A stretch of DNA of 64,000 nt from contig VWZX01001131.1 in NCBI GenBank assembly GCA_013399015.1, positions 372,001 through 436,000 of the forward strand, read 5' to 3'. The notes below the pieces were generated by a model. That model was given only the letters and a program-made list of their open reading frames with translations. It was not told the DNA's origin and did no database searches. Positions within the stretch are counted from its first letter, which is position 1. Every line of letters starts with the position of its first letter. Positions 12,201 through 27,200 of this stretch are shown here, piece by piece. The DNA is from Galbula dea. Its lineage: Eukaryota; Chordata; Aves; Piciformes; Galbulidae. Position numbers and translations under genes: made by a program.

Positions 12201-15200
12201 TCTGTTTTATAACACTCAAAAATAATCTATGATCATAACATTACCACTCAGAAAGGCCTCCAGCTGAAAGTTAATAAGAGCTATTTGTCTGGGCTTCAAA
12301 CTTTCTGATCTGAGAATCCAATAAAAACTTCACATGATTCAGAGCAGAAAGATATTTACCAAAAAAAGGGAGAAATTCAAGTAAACAGCATTTATCACAG
12401 CTTAGCTTCAGGCCAAACTGATGTTCAGGCAATTATTTCTAGCAATTTATCCACCTCAACCCCTGTTCCTTTCTGGTCTTCATTACAAGTAACTGTAAAA
12501 AATCCAAGTTGTCTATTGTAGCACCTCTTGTAACTAATTAAATTGATAAGAGGTAATTTTAAGTTCCTGCAATAACCAATCACCAGACTTTGTAAATCTT
12601 CCTTGTTGTGACATGTAATTAATAAACAAATGAATTAACCTTCATTAATTAGGTTACACAGAGATTTATTTTTACCTTACAGGCTACTGTGTCAACTTCC
12701 ATCTGCTGTGCAAACTGCCAAGTGTGGTTTGGCAAATACTAACAATCATAGCTTACAGTAAAGCTTAAGACTACAAGAAAAAGAGATGTTAGAATTGAGT
12801 ACATCAGGTATTTTGCTTTCATCTTGGGTCTTTTTCAAGCACAACCCCTCCTTATGTTCCTGTGTGGTGTACAGGTAATGCTTTCTCTTCTGGTGAAACT
12901 ATGTCTGGGGTTATGCACCTGGGGACCAGGACAAGTGTCCCAGTGCCAAAGGTGATGTGAAATAACCAAAGCACACCATGGGCTGCAGTTCTGTGTCCTC
13001 CAGCAATGGCCAGGGATGCATTCACCACAATAAGATTCAACACATAGGATTATCTGGTGACCTCTTAGAAGTGCCACACATGTAGGCTTGTTCCTCTCCC
13101 TGTCCCCAGATATGAAGAGAACTGAAAAAGCTCAGTTGCTTCTGTTTTTTGCCTGAGATGAATCAGAGTGTGCTTCCTGATGCCAGGCCTTTTCTTCCCC
13201 CTCAAAATGTAGGTGATATTGTGGGACCAGTCTACCAAAGCTGTTATCTGGATTCTCTCAGAGACAATCCTCTGTGACTCCCCAGGGAGAGGCCAGAAAG
13301 CTTTACAAAGGGAAAATCAGCCCACAGCAGTTTGCAGGAACTGCCTGACAGTTAGCTGCAGTGAGCTGTGCAAGATCTGAGGACTGATGCTGTATTGAAC
13401 AGTAACAAAAACTGGGCTACATTTATAAAGACAACAGAAGAGGAACAGACCTCTCACAGATGTACCCCTAGGATAGAAATTTAGGGGAGACCTTTGTATG
13501 GGTGGATACCTCAGCTCAGGCCACCATTTTGACCTGCATAATTTCATGGCCCCTGCATCCCTGCAGAGTAAAGCAGATGACCCTGCTAGGGGTCTGTGAA
13601 TAGCACTGGGGAAGTGGTAAGACCATTCTTAGTCCACACCAGGAAGATTTCCTTCCTAGTGCTCTGGAGTCACAGATCTTAAAACCTCCAACAGTTTTCA
13701 ACAAGTCTTTTTGCAGTGTGAGCCTCAGATGATGCACTGCCAGCTTTTATCAAGAAGTTTTAAAGTTACTTTGTGGGGAGAAGAAAACATGCTTGGAAGA
13801 GAGCACAACTCTACCCTTTGAATCTTTCCACCTCAAACAGCTAAAGTGAAAGCTGTCACCTCCATACTGCAACCAATGTCCTCACACACACCTGCTTTTA
13901 TCCCTCTCAGGACTTGACCACCAGATACCCCTTTTCATGGCATGACTAGGAACAACCTTCACTTGGCTTACATGTCACATGTGCACAGCTTTTCCCCCTG
14001 TCTTTAAGGCCATTAACAAAAGAAATAACCAGGTTAGAACTTTATTCTGTTCATACAAAACTTAGTTGTTTCTCTCTTGACCACAGGTGGAAGGGTGCAG
14101 AGTGTTTGTACAGCATTTAGCTCCCTGATAGGATTTAGAGGAGTGGTGAGGAGCTGCAGCCTGTGCTTGGAGAAAAACTGTCTTCAGAAAAAAAACATAC
14201 ACTCAGGTATCATGAAGTTGAGTCAAGGGAGCTTCAGGCTGGAGATTAGCAAAGGTTCTTCACTCAAGAGGGTGGTTGGGATCTGGAACAGCCTCCCCAG
14301 GGAAGTAGTCTTAGCACCATGCCTGATAGAGTTTAAGAAGCATCCAGATAATGCTCTCAGGCACATGGTGTGATTCTTGGGGTGTTCCCCACGGGTTTAT
14401 GAGCTGGACTTGATGACCCTAGTGGGTCCCTTCCAGCTCAGGTAATACTGTGATACTTCTTGAGAGACACAGTCTTCATGCTGTTGACTTTTGCAGGAGG
14501 CTGTGGTGAGTGCTGCTACTACTAGCAGTCACAGGAGAGGTAGAGGAGCTCCATCAGAAAATATTGTTCATTTAGGAGATTTTCCTAGGGCTTGGTGAGA
14601 CAGACTGAAGCAGCTGATGTTTGTGGAATTTTAAGTCCTGGGGCATGGGGAAATATGCTCAAAGAAAACCCATGCTGTTTGTGTTGACTGTGTTGTCCTT
14701 GCTACAATCATGTGCTTCTGATCCAAAAATGGGTTGGGCTTACTTTCTCAAAATATGTGGTTTTGCAGAATGAGCAGTTTTGATTCTTTAGCTGATGGAA
14801 GATTTTTGTTCAGCCATGTTGGCTTCTAGCCACATTTGTGCATTTTACACTCATTTCTGTTGACAGTGCTCAACACTGTTCTTTGTTCTTCTTACTCATT
14901 GGTTCTAAAAAATGCTGTCTCAACCAATAACTGGTTGAATTTTATTAACAGCATCCTGAGAGCAGCAAGAGAAGTTAATCCATGGGTCATGTCTCAAAAG
15001 GCCATTAAGTGTTACCTGGCAAACAGTCCCTCATATACAATTCAGAACTGAAGGAAGCACTGTATTTTGGGTGGTGTGAAGAGGAGGCATATATCCCATT
15101 TACTGTCACACAGATATTTTGCATCTGCAAGAGAACAGGTGTTACCACTGCTGCACAGAAGTTTTAATGCAAGGCTGCATTTGGAGCCCAAAGGCTTAAA

Positions 15201-18200
15201 AATACTGTTACAAAGAGTTGCTGAAAGCCAGATGGGAAACCTTCTCTCTCTCAAAAAGGATCAAAATATCAAGTGGGAGAAAATGTCAGGGTCCTGTGAA
15301 ATAACACATGACAGATGGTGAGATGCTGGTCATTTGCAAGGAGTAGTTCCCCCTGTATCCAAAGAGGGGTGGCCAGCTCCTGCCTCATCTTTGCTTCATG
15401 TTAATCTTGGGGCTTGTGCATTCCTTTTGTTGTGCTATCAACTTTCATGTCTTGAAATTTTGCTTCTTCAAGACTTGCACAGACTGTAATCTCCATTAAT
15501 GACATTCAGCAGCACTATCTGACCTGCACCTCCATTTTCTCCTTTTCAGGTGGCTTCCACTCTCTTAGTCTGCAGGCTTGATTAATTTCAGAAGTAACAT
15601 AGGTAGCACCACTCACTCCATACACTGTGAAGTGCAATACCATCCCCTCACACAGGGACACACATATGGGGGGTGTCAGTAGACTTTGAAAGAGAAGCAC
15701 CTTTATTAGAGGTCAAACAAAACTAGCATCTCACTCTATCCTTCCCCTGCCCCTTAGATGTGCACATGACTTTCTCAAGTGTCTTCTTCCTGAACAACCA
15801 AGGGAGCAAATGCTGCCTCTCTCCCTTTTCCAGAGCTGGAAGCACTGACAAAAGGTATAAATTCCCAAATTTCAGGCAAAGGAGCAGGTAACAAAATGTA
15901 GCATCATTGAGAGAGGAACACTACAGAAGAACATACAAAAGACGTCCCCCCAAATGAAATCCTTTGATTAGAAGTAATCACATCATTAAGCAGACAAGCT
16001 GCAGGTCATTTTTGTGTTGAGAGTCAGCAGTCAGAGAAATCCTCAGACCCTAAGGGACATGTAATTCATGTGTGGTCCTTCTCTCACTGTGATATCCCAG
16101 TGGCTAACGGAGATACCCCTAACTGAGACCAAACTAAACCCCAGGGGGAACCACTGTCACGGGCATGATAAAATGAACTGAATGGTAGCATGAACAGCTC
16201 TTAAAGGTCACTTATGCAAAGTGGCAGCTAACAGAACATCTCTGTTTCTGAAGGACTGGATCCCCCTTAGAAACCAAGGGGTTTGGTCAGATTCTTTTGA
16301 GAGTGCTGCAAATTGTCCTTACTTAGCCCAGAGACGAACTCCCGGAAGTTGATCAGCAAGTCTCCATTCTCATCCAGCAGCCTGAACAAGCGAGCAGCCA
16401 GCACATCTGAGTGAGCTCCACATGCCCAAGGGAAGAGGAGAGCAAACATGCCCTTGAACTGCTCAAAGTCAATCCTGTACTGCTCCAGATAAGGCAGGCT
16501 GGGATCGTGCCGCTCAGTAGCGTTGCTGTTTCCTCCCCAGTAGCAGCTGGTCAGATGTTCTGCCTGAACAGAAGGCAAGTGCTGTGAGATCACCTCTGTA
16601 AACAACTCATTGCTACCAATCACAAAACACCTCCAAACAACTCATGCACACACATTCTTAAAACAACACATCTACCTAGCCCTTACACTTCTGCAAGAGG
16701 TGTCTCCTCTAACAGCATAAAAAGACAGCCCTCTACACATAATAAAAGCAAAACTTTTTCTGCCTCCCGGGCAGATGAAATGTGAAATAACCTGGTTTGA
16801 ACAGAGCAGTAAGCAGCTGTGACTTGCACATATACACAGGCTTAGTCACCCCCTCCAACCTCATCACATGGTAAAGGCAGAAAGGGAACTCTCTTGAAAT
16901 CTTTTATTTTAGAGCATATGAAAACAGTTGTTTATTTGAAGGGATTTTTTATTGAACTGTGTAGTCTCAAAAAATCCATATATAAAATACTGCTCTTTCA
17001 ATCTTACTGAAGTCAGTGAAAGTTGTGGAACTGCTTTTGGGGGAATCTAATTCAAAATGATTCAGAAGCTTAGAGAAGGAGATCCTAGAATTGCATAGTG
17101 GTCAACCAGGGTGGACTGTCTGACTTGGTCTCATTGATCCCACAGAAGACTGAAAGAAAGCACTTCAGGATTTGGAGAGCTGGAAGACCTGACATTACAG
17201 ATGGGAAATCAAAAGGAAAGGAATTCCTCATGGTATACCAAAAAACCTCTGTTAAGAGAAAACAAAAGAAGAAAAGTGTCTTGTTTTAAGGCACTGTGCA
17301 TGAAGGTGAAGCTAAAGCATTTTAATTCACCTTTCGATTTGTGGGTTTAATGGTATTGTTGCACAGTCAACTTAGAAAAGCACATCTGTTTGTACCACTG
17401 TGCTTCCCTGTAACAGGGTATACACTAAAGCATTAGCAATGGCAAAAATCACCTATTGGGATATGGAAGTATTGTCTGAGACAACACAATAAAGGTATTT
17501 CTGTGCTCAATTCCACATGTAAGTTTCTAAAGACTGATAAAAAGCCTCTGAAATTCACTTCTTCATTTTAATAGTTTTCATCAGCATATGCATTTTTTTT
17601 CCATGGACAAATCATTTAGTGAATGAATTACTTCCTGAACCTCTGAAAACCAGCTGGGAATTGTTTGTGCATTCAATAACAGAGCAGCTAATTCAAGTTT
17701 GTATTAAGATACTTGAGTGAGTAACTCACAGAATTCAACCTGGTCTTTGGAAAAGACACAATCCTGTATCAAAAAGAAATGTCTGCACTTCCTGCAGGCA
17801 CATGAGTTTATCTTCACTTAGCTTTACCTTGAAGAGAGCATAGAGTTCCTCCAGTTCATCGACAGTAAAAGAGGTCTCTGTCACAATCGTTCGGACCTTT
17901 TGAAACACAACAGTAGGAGTTAAGAGATGGGAAATCCATGCCTCATTGAAAAGCTAAGCTGAATTTCAGGCACTGGAAAGAAGAAGGTTTCAGTACTCAC
18001 CACATTGCGCTTGGTAGTGTCCTCAAGGGTTTGGATAACTTTCAGCCTTTGTTTGAATCTCATTTGTTCAATTAAATCTGCTCGGATGCTTCCAAATTTC
18101 TTAGAAGACAAAAAGAAGTGCAGGATAGTCTGTGTAATAACATTCTGAACACTCACTTTGCCTCTTACTTTTTTAAAAGTAAAAGAAATGCAGTTCTATG

Positions 18201-21200
18201 GATAATAAAAAGGTCTTCTGAAATCATACAGAGTTCACTAATATTTCAGTATGGAAAAGCATGAAAAAACTTAGATGAGAATTAACCTTTCTTTGAATTA
18301 CAAGTTCAGCCTTCTGATTGTAAATCTTTTTGGTTGTGGGCTACCCTCCTTTGATGCTGCAGGCTTCTATACAAAACAGGTCTATTAGAAGCTTTGGCTA
18401 AAAGAAGTAAGACTAAGCCCTCTTCTCTGCTCCATTCAGACTTCTAGGATGAGACTGCATTTCTTTTATGTTCTTTCAATTCCAAGCAAAGCCAAACTAT
18501 GGAGTATTAAATTGCTCTGTAAAGCAGAGCTAGTGTGGGTTAGCAAGTTCCAGCTATGAAATCCTATATCCTACCTCATAGGATGACCTGATTAGTCTGA
18601 AGATATCCACCTCAGGGTAAGGCTCTACATCATCACTGAGGAGAGAGTGAAGATGAGGAATGGGTGGAAGAGTGCTGTCCTTATTAGTTACACTGTCCAA
18701 ATATCTGGAAGGGGAAAAAGAAAAGAAATTAGAAACCCAAGATTCAGGTGTACCCCCTCCCTTCTGAGGGTTAATAGAATAAGGGTTACATAGAGATAAT
18801 TAAATGTAAAAATGATCAAGCCACTTTCTACTAATGAACTACATGACTTCTAACATCAGTAATCTGACAAATCCTAACACTGCTTTTTCTCCAAGAAAGC
18901 TCAGGTAACAGTGGTAATCCATTTTCCTTTAACAGTGGTAATTCATTATCCTTATCCAGACCCATTGCTTCTAGCTGTTTAAATATGCTCAGGGAATGAT
19001 GACACCATGGGAACAAGGGTCAGAGTGCTTCAGTCTACACACCCCACTGCCCTACTAGTGCTTAACCTCACTGCAAGGGGCTTTAGGGGCTTGTTCCTCC
19101 TACTGGTGCAGTTGCTGTAGATGATCACTTAAATCCTTAGCAAACACTGGGTCTTGCTTCAGAGAAAACACAACCAGTGTCCTCTTTAATCCCAAAGAAA
19201 TTAAAACCAGACTTCACTAAGGCTATACTAATGAAACTTAAAGGGAAAAACACCCAACCAAACAAAAAACAACTCCAAAGCTTCAGCAACATCTGGGAAA
19301 CAACACTACCACCAAGCGTGAGGAAATCAGAGGTTACACTCATTGGTGTTAGTTTGTAAGAAATGACTCAATCCAGTCTATTCACCAGCCTCCTGTTTCA
19401 CTGCACTCTGTTCATTTAAGACCCTACCTAATTGTTTTGAGTTCTTTTTAGTCCACTCCTAAAACAATTTCCCTTGAGACCAAAGTTTTTACTTAGCAGC
19501 GTTTAAAAGGTAGCAGGCAAAATATGAGAGGAACAAAAACCACATAATCAGCTAAATCAACCAAAAGAAGTTTCTATAACCAGGTTTGGGAAGTTTATTT
19601 GAATGTCTTGAAAGAAGAAATTTATCTCTTTTTGGTCACTTAACATTATTTTAAGATTATATAAAGAGTACCTAATATGGATGAAAGGGGACTCTAAGTG
19701 TGTAAAATGATTTACATACATTGTACTGTTTAAACTGAGTATTTCCAGATAGGACAACATAAATCAGAAAAGGACAAAGAAAAATAAAATGAAAAGACTT
19801 TATTTTCTGGAATAAATACCTTCCCAAGACTGTCATGGCTTCTCCATCATCTTTACAGTTAAGCAGCTTGTCTACATTAGCATCGAGGACAGCAAGTGCT
19901 AATTGAAATATCACCTTTATTCCTTCACAGAAGAAACAATCCACAACCACCACTGCACTTTCAAATGGCATTACACTGAGGAAAAGAGTGAGGAACCAGG
20001 ACAGGGAAATGGTAGATATTACACCCAAGTCCTGCATGCAGTCATAAAGCTGAGGAACATAGTCACGAGCCAGCTCTTCAAAGACACCCTGATCCACCAA
20101 TGCTCCTGGTGAAAAGAAATAAGGTTGGATGGCCATTAATTCAGGAGCAAGTGATGACATCACCATAGAGTCTCTATACATAAATAGAAAACCCCAGAAT
20201 ATTCTACATGGTGCTGACACACAGGTTTTCCCTTTCAGATGAACAACAGAATCTACCCCAATACATACAAATTGACCAGTAGTTAAGTTTTTGTGTTTCA
20301 ATTATACACTCCAAAAGAAATAACAAAGGATCAATTTGGTCTAGCATCTACAGAAGCTACATGATGGCTTAGTACTTACTAATACAAGTAAGACTCCTTG
20401 GCATCACCTGCTGGAGGAGCCCAGTGTGGCTGACTGTGAGGGTTGGGATTGATTTCAAGAACATCCTGTTCTACATCTCTATGCTTTAAGCAGGTCAGGG
20501 AGAGTAATTTCTAAGGCTGAAGGAGTATCTCAAGCATTTGTGAGCTACTGTAAAGACAGCTTCCATGCTGAACTGAACAGCCATTCACTTCCACAGACAC
20601 AAGGAAACTGTCATCTGACAACAGCTTTCAGATACTTGTGCCCTTTCAAGTCAGAGGGAAATAGGCACAAAGACTTCTACTGCAAATTTCCAAAGCTCCT
20701 GTTTCTCCCTTCATTAGGTAACTGAATCAGCTAAGGTTCAAAATGCAGAATTGCAAAAATTCAAAGCCTCTCATCTCCTTTTCCTTTCCTTTGTTTAAGC
20801 CCACTTTAGAATGCCATCTAACCCCAGGTAAGTGAAAACTATTCATTATCACAGTATCTGTTTAGGGAATTGCTTCTATGTTCCTGAGCAAGCTGCCTTG
20901 CCACTAGCATTCACAGTTGTTACCTATGCCAAACATACACCTACACAATAAACTTCTTTCAAGGCAAACAATACCAATCCATTTGGTTCATTTTTGAGCT
21001 GTCATTTTAGAAGATCTCCCCATAACATACCAACAACTCTTGTGTTGTAGTAGTCAGGGAGCATACGTTCACAGAGAGCCACCAGCAGCCAGAAAGCTTC
21101 CTCCTCTTTTGCATAAAGGAGGAGCACTGAAGTGACAATATTCATAGCCTAAAAGCAAGAAATAGAAATTGCTAGACTCATTTATTCAGTATCTAGCCAG

Positions 21201-24200
21201 TAACTGGGCAGTCTAAGCGGTTACTAAGGTTGGGAAATTAGCTACAGCTCTTTCCTTAGACTCCAAACCGAGTCTTTTCCTGTAAAAACAGCAGGCAGTG
21301 TTTTCCCAGTGCACAAAGAAAGGCTTAAAAAAGCCTCAAATACACCACAAAAAATTCTTAGGGTTTGTTTTGTTGTTGGTTTTTTTTAATAAGAAAAATA
21401 AAATGAAGATTTATTGTCATAATCAAGGGCCTACTCAAGTCTGCCAGCATCCATTTACACTGGTATTGCTAATTCTGTCACGAGCTGCTCTAGGGGAGTC
21501 TGGGTCTGATGCAGACAAAAGGTTTCCTACAGCACTAATGGTGACCATTGCTGTACTACTCCTTGCACAGGCAGCCTGCATTCCCCATGCTTTCTGCTCC
21601 TATGAAAGGGTCAAGGCACAACAGCATCTGTGAGCTGAGGCAAATGCCTGTAACAGTGTCAGTCATGAACAACCAGAGCACAGTGAAACAGAAGTCTCTT
21701 GCTGTTGCTTGCTCTCCATGTTTGACTGTGCACGTGGCAGGTTTTTATGGTCTGTTTCACTCCATTTCAAATGTCACAGCATTGTACAATGACCTCTGAA
21801 TTGTTTGCTTACAGCCTTTGACTAGACTTCTGCTAGGCCAAAGAAGTATTTCATGACCTTTTTCTTCTCCATTTGTCTCCTAAGGAATTAGCTGCTTGTT
21901 TCAAATCCTTTAACCTTTTAAGACTCCAGCCTGATCACTGCCTGCTTGAAACAGCACCTAAGGCTTCAAATGAAACTCAGAACAACATTATAACTCTGTC
22001 AAAGTCTATGCTGTTCCTTTTTATCTTGTCTACCACCTATGAAATACTCCAGTGCCCAAATTCTCCCTGGAACTGTGAATCAGCATTCTGAATGCTACAG
22101 ACCAAGTTCCAAGGCTATTAAGAATTACTGTGGCAGCTTTAGGAAGCAGAATCACCCTGTCTTTCTACTTTTCCTCTGTTACATAACCTTTACAGAAAGT
22201 TGCTATAGCTCTAACTTAGTATTCCATTTGTTACTAAATAAATTGTGACAGTATCTGGTAGAATTGCTTGCATTTTCCTTCAGTCGTGCTGCACCTGGAC
22301 TCTTAACAGTCAGACATTAATCAGGCTTCTTAAAACTCATGAATTCCAGTTTCCTTTTTGGGACCAGAAATTGAAAGGAATCTGAATCACAGCCATAACA
22401 ACTCCAAAACCAGGCAATGGTCACCACTACCTCTATCCATACAGAGTTGTGATGCAAAGTGATATCTCCTAGGTGCTTTATTTTTTGGTGTTTGTTTGGT
22501 ATTGGTTTGGGGACGTTTTTGTTTTGTTTTGCATGACTGAATGGCATCACTGAAAAAAAGTAAGGACATTCTGTGGGTTACTACAACTAATACATTGAAT
22601 AAGTAGGTAAAAATTTAGGGCTGAACAATTAGAGTTGGTTGGGGGTGTTTTTGCAGCTTAAATAAAAAGAACCTTTCTTCAGGGTCCATTTGTTATTTCC
22701 TGTAGATGCATTTCAGGACAGCTCTGTTGTTAATCCTCTGTCCAGTCTCCAGATTTATGGGAAGAAAAGATGCTTATCTAAAACTATGCACATCTCTCAG
22801 CATGCACTGCTAATACCTCTGTTAGAGCAGGTCCTTGTGTCAAAAAACCATCTGTCCTCAGCATTCCTGTAATTCTGCAGCAGTCAGGTTTTACCTCACA
22901 GCATTATACATGTATCAGTGTACTTTACATGGCCAAACCCTTAGGTACATGACTGAAGACACAGGAGTTTAAGGAAAGAACAAGAATTCCAGAAACTGAA
23001 GCAGTGCCAAGGTATTTCAATTACCTGACAATATCCTATGTTTGGATTTCTAAAAGCATAAGCTGTCAAGACTCTCCTTAGAGCAGCAATACCCATCTCA
23101 TTCTGGAAGGCAGGGTGCTCAGGCAGGGAGCGGTGCAGATCCCTCTCTATCTCTTCTGTAGCAAGATTGTACTTCCCCATTGATTTCTCCACTAGGTCCT
23201 CATAATAGCCAGGATGAGTGGCCATTTCATTAATGGCTCCTGGGAGAGGGAGAACAGTATTAAAATCAGAGGAAAAAGGCAAGGGTTAGCAGATACAGTA
23301 ACCTAACATGATGGTCACCTGCAGCCCTTTGAATGTCACCAACAAGCACTCTGAAAGCAAGTATATTGTTACTGTAAAGGTGATTTAAAAAAGGGAAAAA
23401 GTCTGCTTAGATGATTATCACCCCTTCTTGTCTTCTCCTCTAGAGGCATTTGATAATGAGATTAAAAAATAAAAGGAAGATAATAAAGCCTCTTTTTCCA
23501 CCAGAATGAAACAAGAGGTGTGAAGAGCAAACCAGCTGTGAAGTCACATGGTATCTTGAGCTCTCTTCCCTCTTTGACTGTGGGTTTGATTACCCTAAAC
23601 AACTCAAAATATGCCTCTGAGAAAACTACTTGCTCTGGGGAGGGAGCAGATTAATGCTTGGTTTCATGCAGACTGCAGTAGGCCTGCTGGTGGTTGTTGA
23701 ACATCTAGAAGCCCCTAGACTGCTGGCTTCTGGTAACTGAGTGAGCATTCTGTTTTTTAATATTCTCCCCTAACTATCTGAACCTGTTTGAGAAAGGGTG
23801 ATTACTGCTGTAAACAGAACTCTTGTCTAAACCACTCTGGTGCCTGCTAACAATCACAACCTTACTTGTACCGAGTATTTTTAGATACACATTATCTGCA
23901 CCTTTAACTACCTTTGAAATCCTTTCTTCCCTCATGCTTTTTGCTTACAGCTCACAGCCACATTCAAACGAATGCCTACCTGAAAACAGGAGCCAAAGTT
24001 CCCCTCTCATGCTTTCTGGAATGCCCTTCAGCACAAGGTCTCTGGTTTTCTCTGTACGATACATACAGACTCCTTGGCCATATTCAGCAAAGTGAATCTT
24101 CCAGGCCTGTTCCTTCAAGAACTCTTTAGCCTAAAAGCAAAGAAAAGCAGGCACAAAGTTGCAGCTTCTCTTTCTAACACCCTGCCCCATTGATATGCTA

Positions 24201-27200
24201 AGTGCTAAAAAGCCTGCAGCATCCTAACTTTCCAAGTGAGCAAGAAATAACTTGGCAAGAGTTCAATTCTCCTCTTAATAGGCTGCCTCCTCCCATTTCC
24301 TAGTTACTATCCCATTAGACCTTGCTGTTAAAGGAATACTGTTGAAGAGCTGTACTTAAGAGCAGGCACACAACCTCTCCTTGATTTCCATCCAACTTTG
24401 CTTTTTGTGCAGTGATGGAGCTTGTATCAGTAAAACATCAGCACGTTCAGTGCTTTACTTCTGGGAAACCTACTGCCTCTTAACTGCCTGTAGCACAATA
24501 AAACTCTGCTGGGGCAGAGACATGGGATTTTAAAGAAAACATGATTTAACAACTTTTTCAGGTACAGCATTCTGAGGTGTATTTTACCAGCTTGGGGTTG
24601 AACTCCTCAGGTGATCTCCTCCGATACATTGTCATTAAGGCTTGAGTTGCTGTTGGGATGCCATTGTCATTGAGATTGAACTGTCGTTCTCCCTCCGAGT
24701 CAGAGCTGAGGCTTTTATGAGGGCTGGCAGAAATTAAACTACTTGATCTTGTAAACACCTGTAGAAAGCAGTCACAAGCAATATGGACATAGGGTTGAGC
24801 CAGAGTTGGAAATTGTTACTTCACTGTACTTCAAAATTCGTACAAGCAAATTAAATCACCCAAGTAGATTGGAAGGCTGAGCATATAAAAGCAAAAATTA
24901 AACCTAATCATCACATTTTAACTGTTCAGCTTAAGGGAGCTAAAGGCATCAATGCAAAAGACAACACTTCTATATACAAAGGTTTAGCTTTGCAAAAACC
25001 TAAAAGGCTTTTCCTGGCTTCTTTCTCCCCACACCGGTTAAAATCCCCTTCTTCTAGTGAACAACTCATGTTCCTCCACATACCTCATCATCTGAGTTGA
25101 TATAGCTTCCAGAAATATTTTTCTCCAAGTATATTTTTGATGTGGTTTGTTGCAGAAAGTCTGAGATCCTCTGTACAAGGAAGTCTCTGTCTTTCAAATT
25201 GGCAAAGAGAAATGTCATTCTGTTTTTTGTGCTGATTGACAATGGGCTGGGCAGCACGCTGGAGCTGTCTGCCTTCTCCACTATTGTCACCTAGGCAGAA
25301 AGATCTTTAGTTAATCAAGTTGCTCAGTCTGAAAAACCACCTTAATACAATAAACCCCTGTCCCTCCTCCCCCCACTTACAACAAATCACTATGGACATC
25401 CCTTTTGTGGGAAAACAGGATTTGGATACAAGGACTTAAAGACTGAAAGATGAAGACTGTTGTCCCTCAAACAACTGGCTTCAGCACATACCCCAGGAAA
25501 AGTCCTTTGCACTGCTTAGTTTATTCTCCTCAGGCTTTGTTTTAAAAGAACCAGTAAACCAAAATTTCTTCTGTGGGATGCAAAACTATGGGCTTTATTG
25601 TAGGACTTCCAAATCCTTCTCCTGCTCCCCAGTACCAGTACCAAGCTGAATCAACAGAAGCTTTTGCTTACTTTTTATTGCCAGTATATGTGAATAAGCC
25701 ATTTTTGGGATAACACTCTTGTTCTACTCTATTATAGCTGCATACTGTGATAGCAACTGTTATTGCAACTGTATTTTCACAACACACAGAAACCTGCAAG
25801 AAGGGGAAATTAACCTCATGTCTTTCCTTAAAAGAAAACATGTAACCTGGTGAGCTGGAGGTTTCTGTTTGGCCTTCAGTTGTTACTGACATGGTCACTA
25901 ATCTAACTGAATTCCAACCTGTAAACATTGTTCACACCACAACCTACTGAGTACAGGGCACTAGCCCCCTGAGCTTTTGGTAAAGCAGGAAAACAAAGGA
26001 ATCTCAGGATGAAGTCATACACTGTGGATGAATTATACAGGAGCTGTTTGTTCTAAACATTACCAATTACTAGCTTTAAAAATAAACCAATCAAGCAAGC
26101 TTGTGCAGTTCATACATGAAACAAAGCAGAAATCACAACTGTAAATACTTTTAACCACTGCTTTTATAACTTCAAACAGTTTCCTAGCTAATGAAAACTG
26201 TCTCACTGCACTCCAAGAGGGACATTTCAGCTTACCAGGGCCATTATTTTTGATGTTTTTTTAAACCCTTTTAAAAGAACAGATCAATGGTAAGATATTA
26301 GTGCTATAACATTAGTACCTCTTTAGCTAAAAGGATAGGATAACCATTTTGCACCCATTTTATTTGAAGATGTATTTAAAGACTACAACACAGCTCAGCT
26401 GAGAAACCACTTCATCTCCCCAACCCCCTTTATCTTTCTGCTAACTACAAATCTACTGGTTATTCATCAGTGAAAGGATCTTCAATAGCAGCATACTGAA
26501 ATCAGCTAAAAAGCCTTCCTATTCCACTTAGAAACTGCTTGAGCATAATCAGCACAAAAGACAGACAAGTTCTAGAGGTACAGGACAGACATTGTAACAA
26601 GCATGCTTGGCTGTAGTGGGAGCCAATATCCACTTATTTCCTGTTCAGCTAGAGACCCACACACATCTCAAGTGCTGATCTTGGAGACTGCACCTTCTGG
26701 GTGCAGTGAACAGTGCAGCCAGCCACTGAAAGAATCTTTTCTAATAATTTCTGAATCTATGCTTTGTTATTGTCTCATCTGTCAAAACACTTCTACAGTA
26801 TCACAGAGTACTGGAGGCCTGACCCAAAGCTTTAATTATGAAAGGTACCAATCAGTTGTTCTGAGGACTGGCACTACCCAGTGTGTCCTCTGCTGGTGCT
26901 GAGACTTAAATCTGTTCACACAAAATCATTTACTCCTTCAGCTATTTCTTTCTCTTAAAGCTTCAGAGCTGCTTTGGATCCCATGCTGCTGCAGCTGTGC
27001 TCATGAAATAAAGTTGCTGAATCTGCATCCAGGAATAGAGGTCCTGTTAAATGCAGACTTTGTTCTCCTTCTCACCACTTCACCTGGAGGCCTGGTGCTC
27101 CCTTGGAGTTCCAGACAAGCAGTGCAACCACAACTGAAAATAATCCAAGTCATTACACCCATTATGGAGAAGCTGTACTTCAAAGTTCCCAAACAAACAG

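Noticed and set aside
14077..14373. 98-codon plus-strand ORF in intron 16
   Set aside because: It lies within a CR1 3' end, which is non-coding.
19672..20301. 209-codon minus-strand ORF as a gene of its own
   Set aside because: The middle is TBC1D9 exon 12 (19820-20105); both ends are intron read-through.
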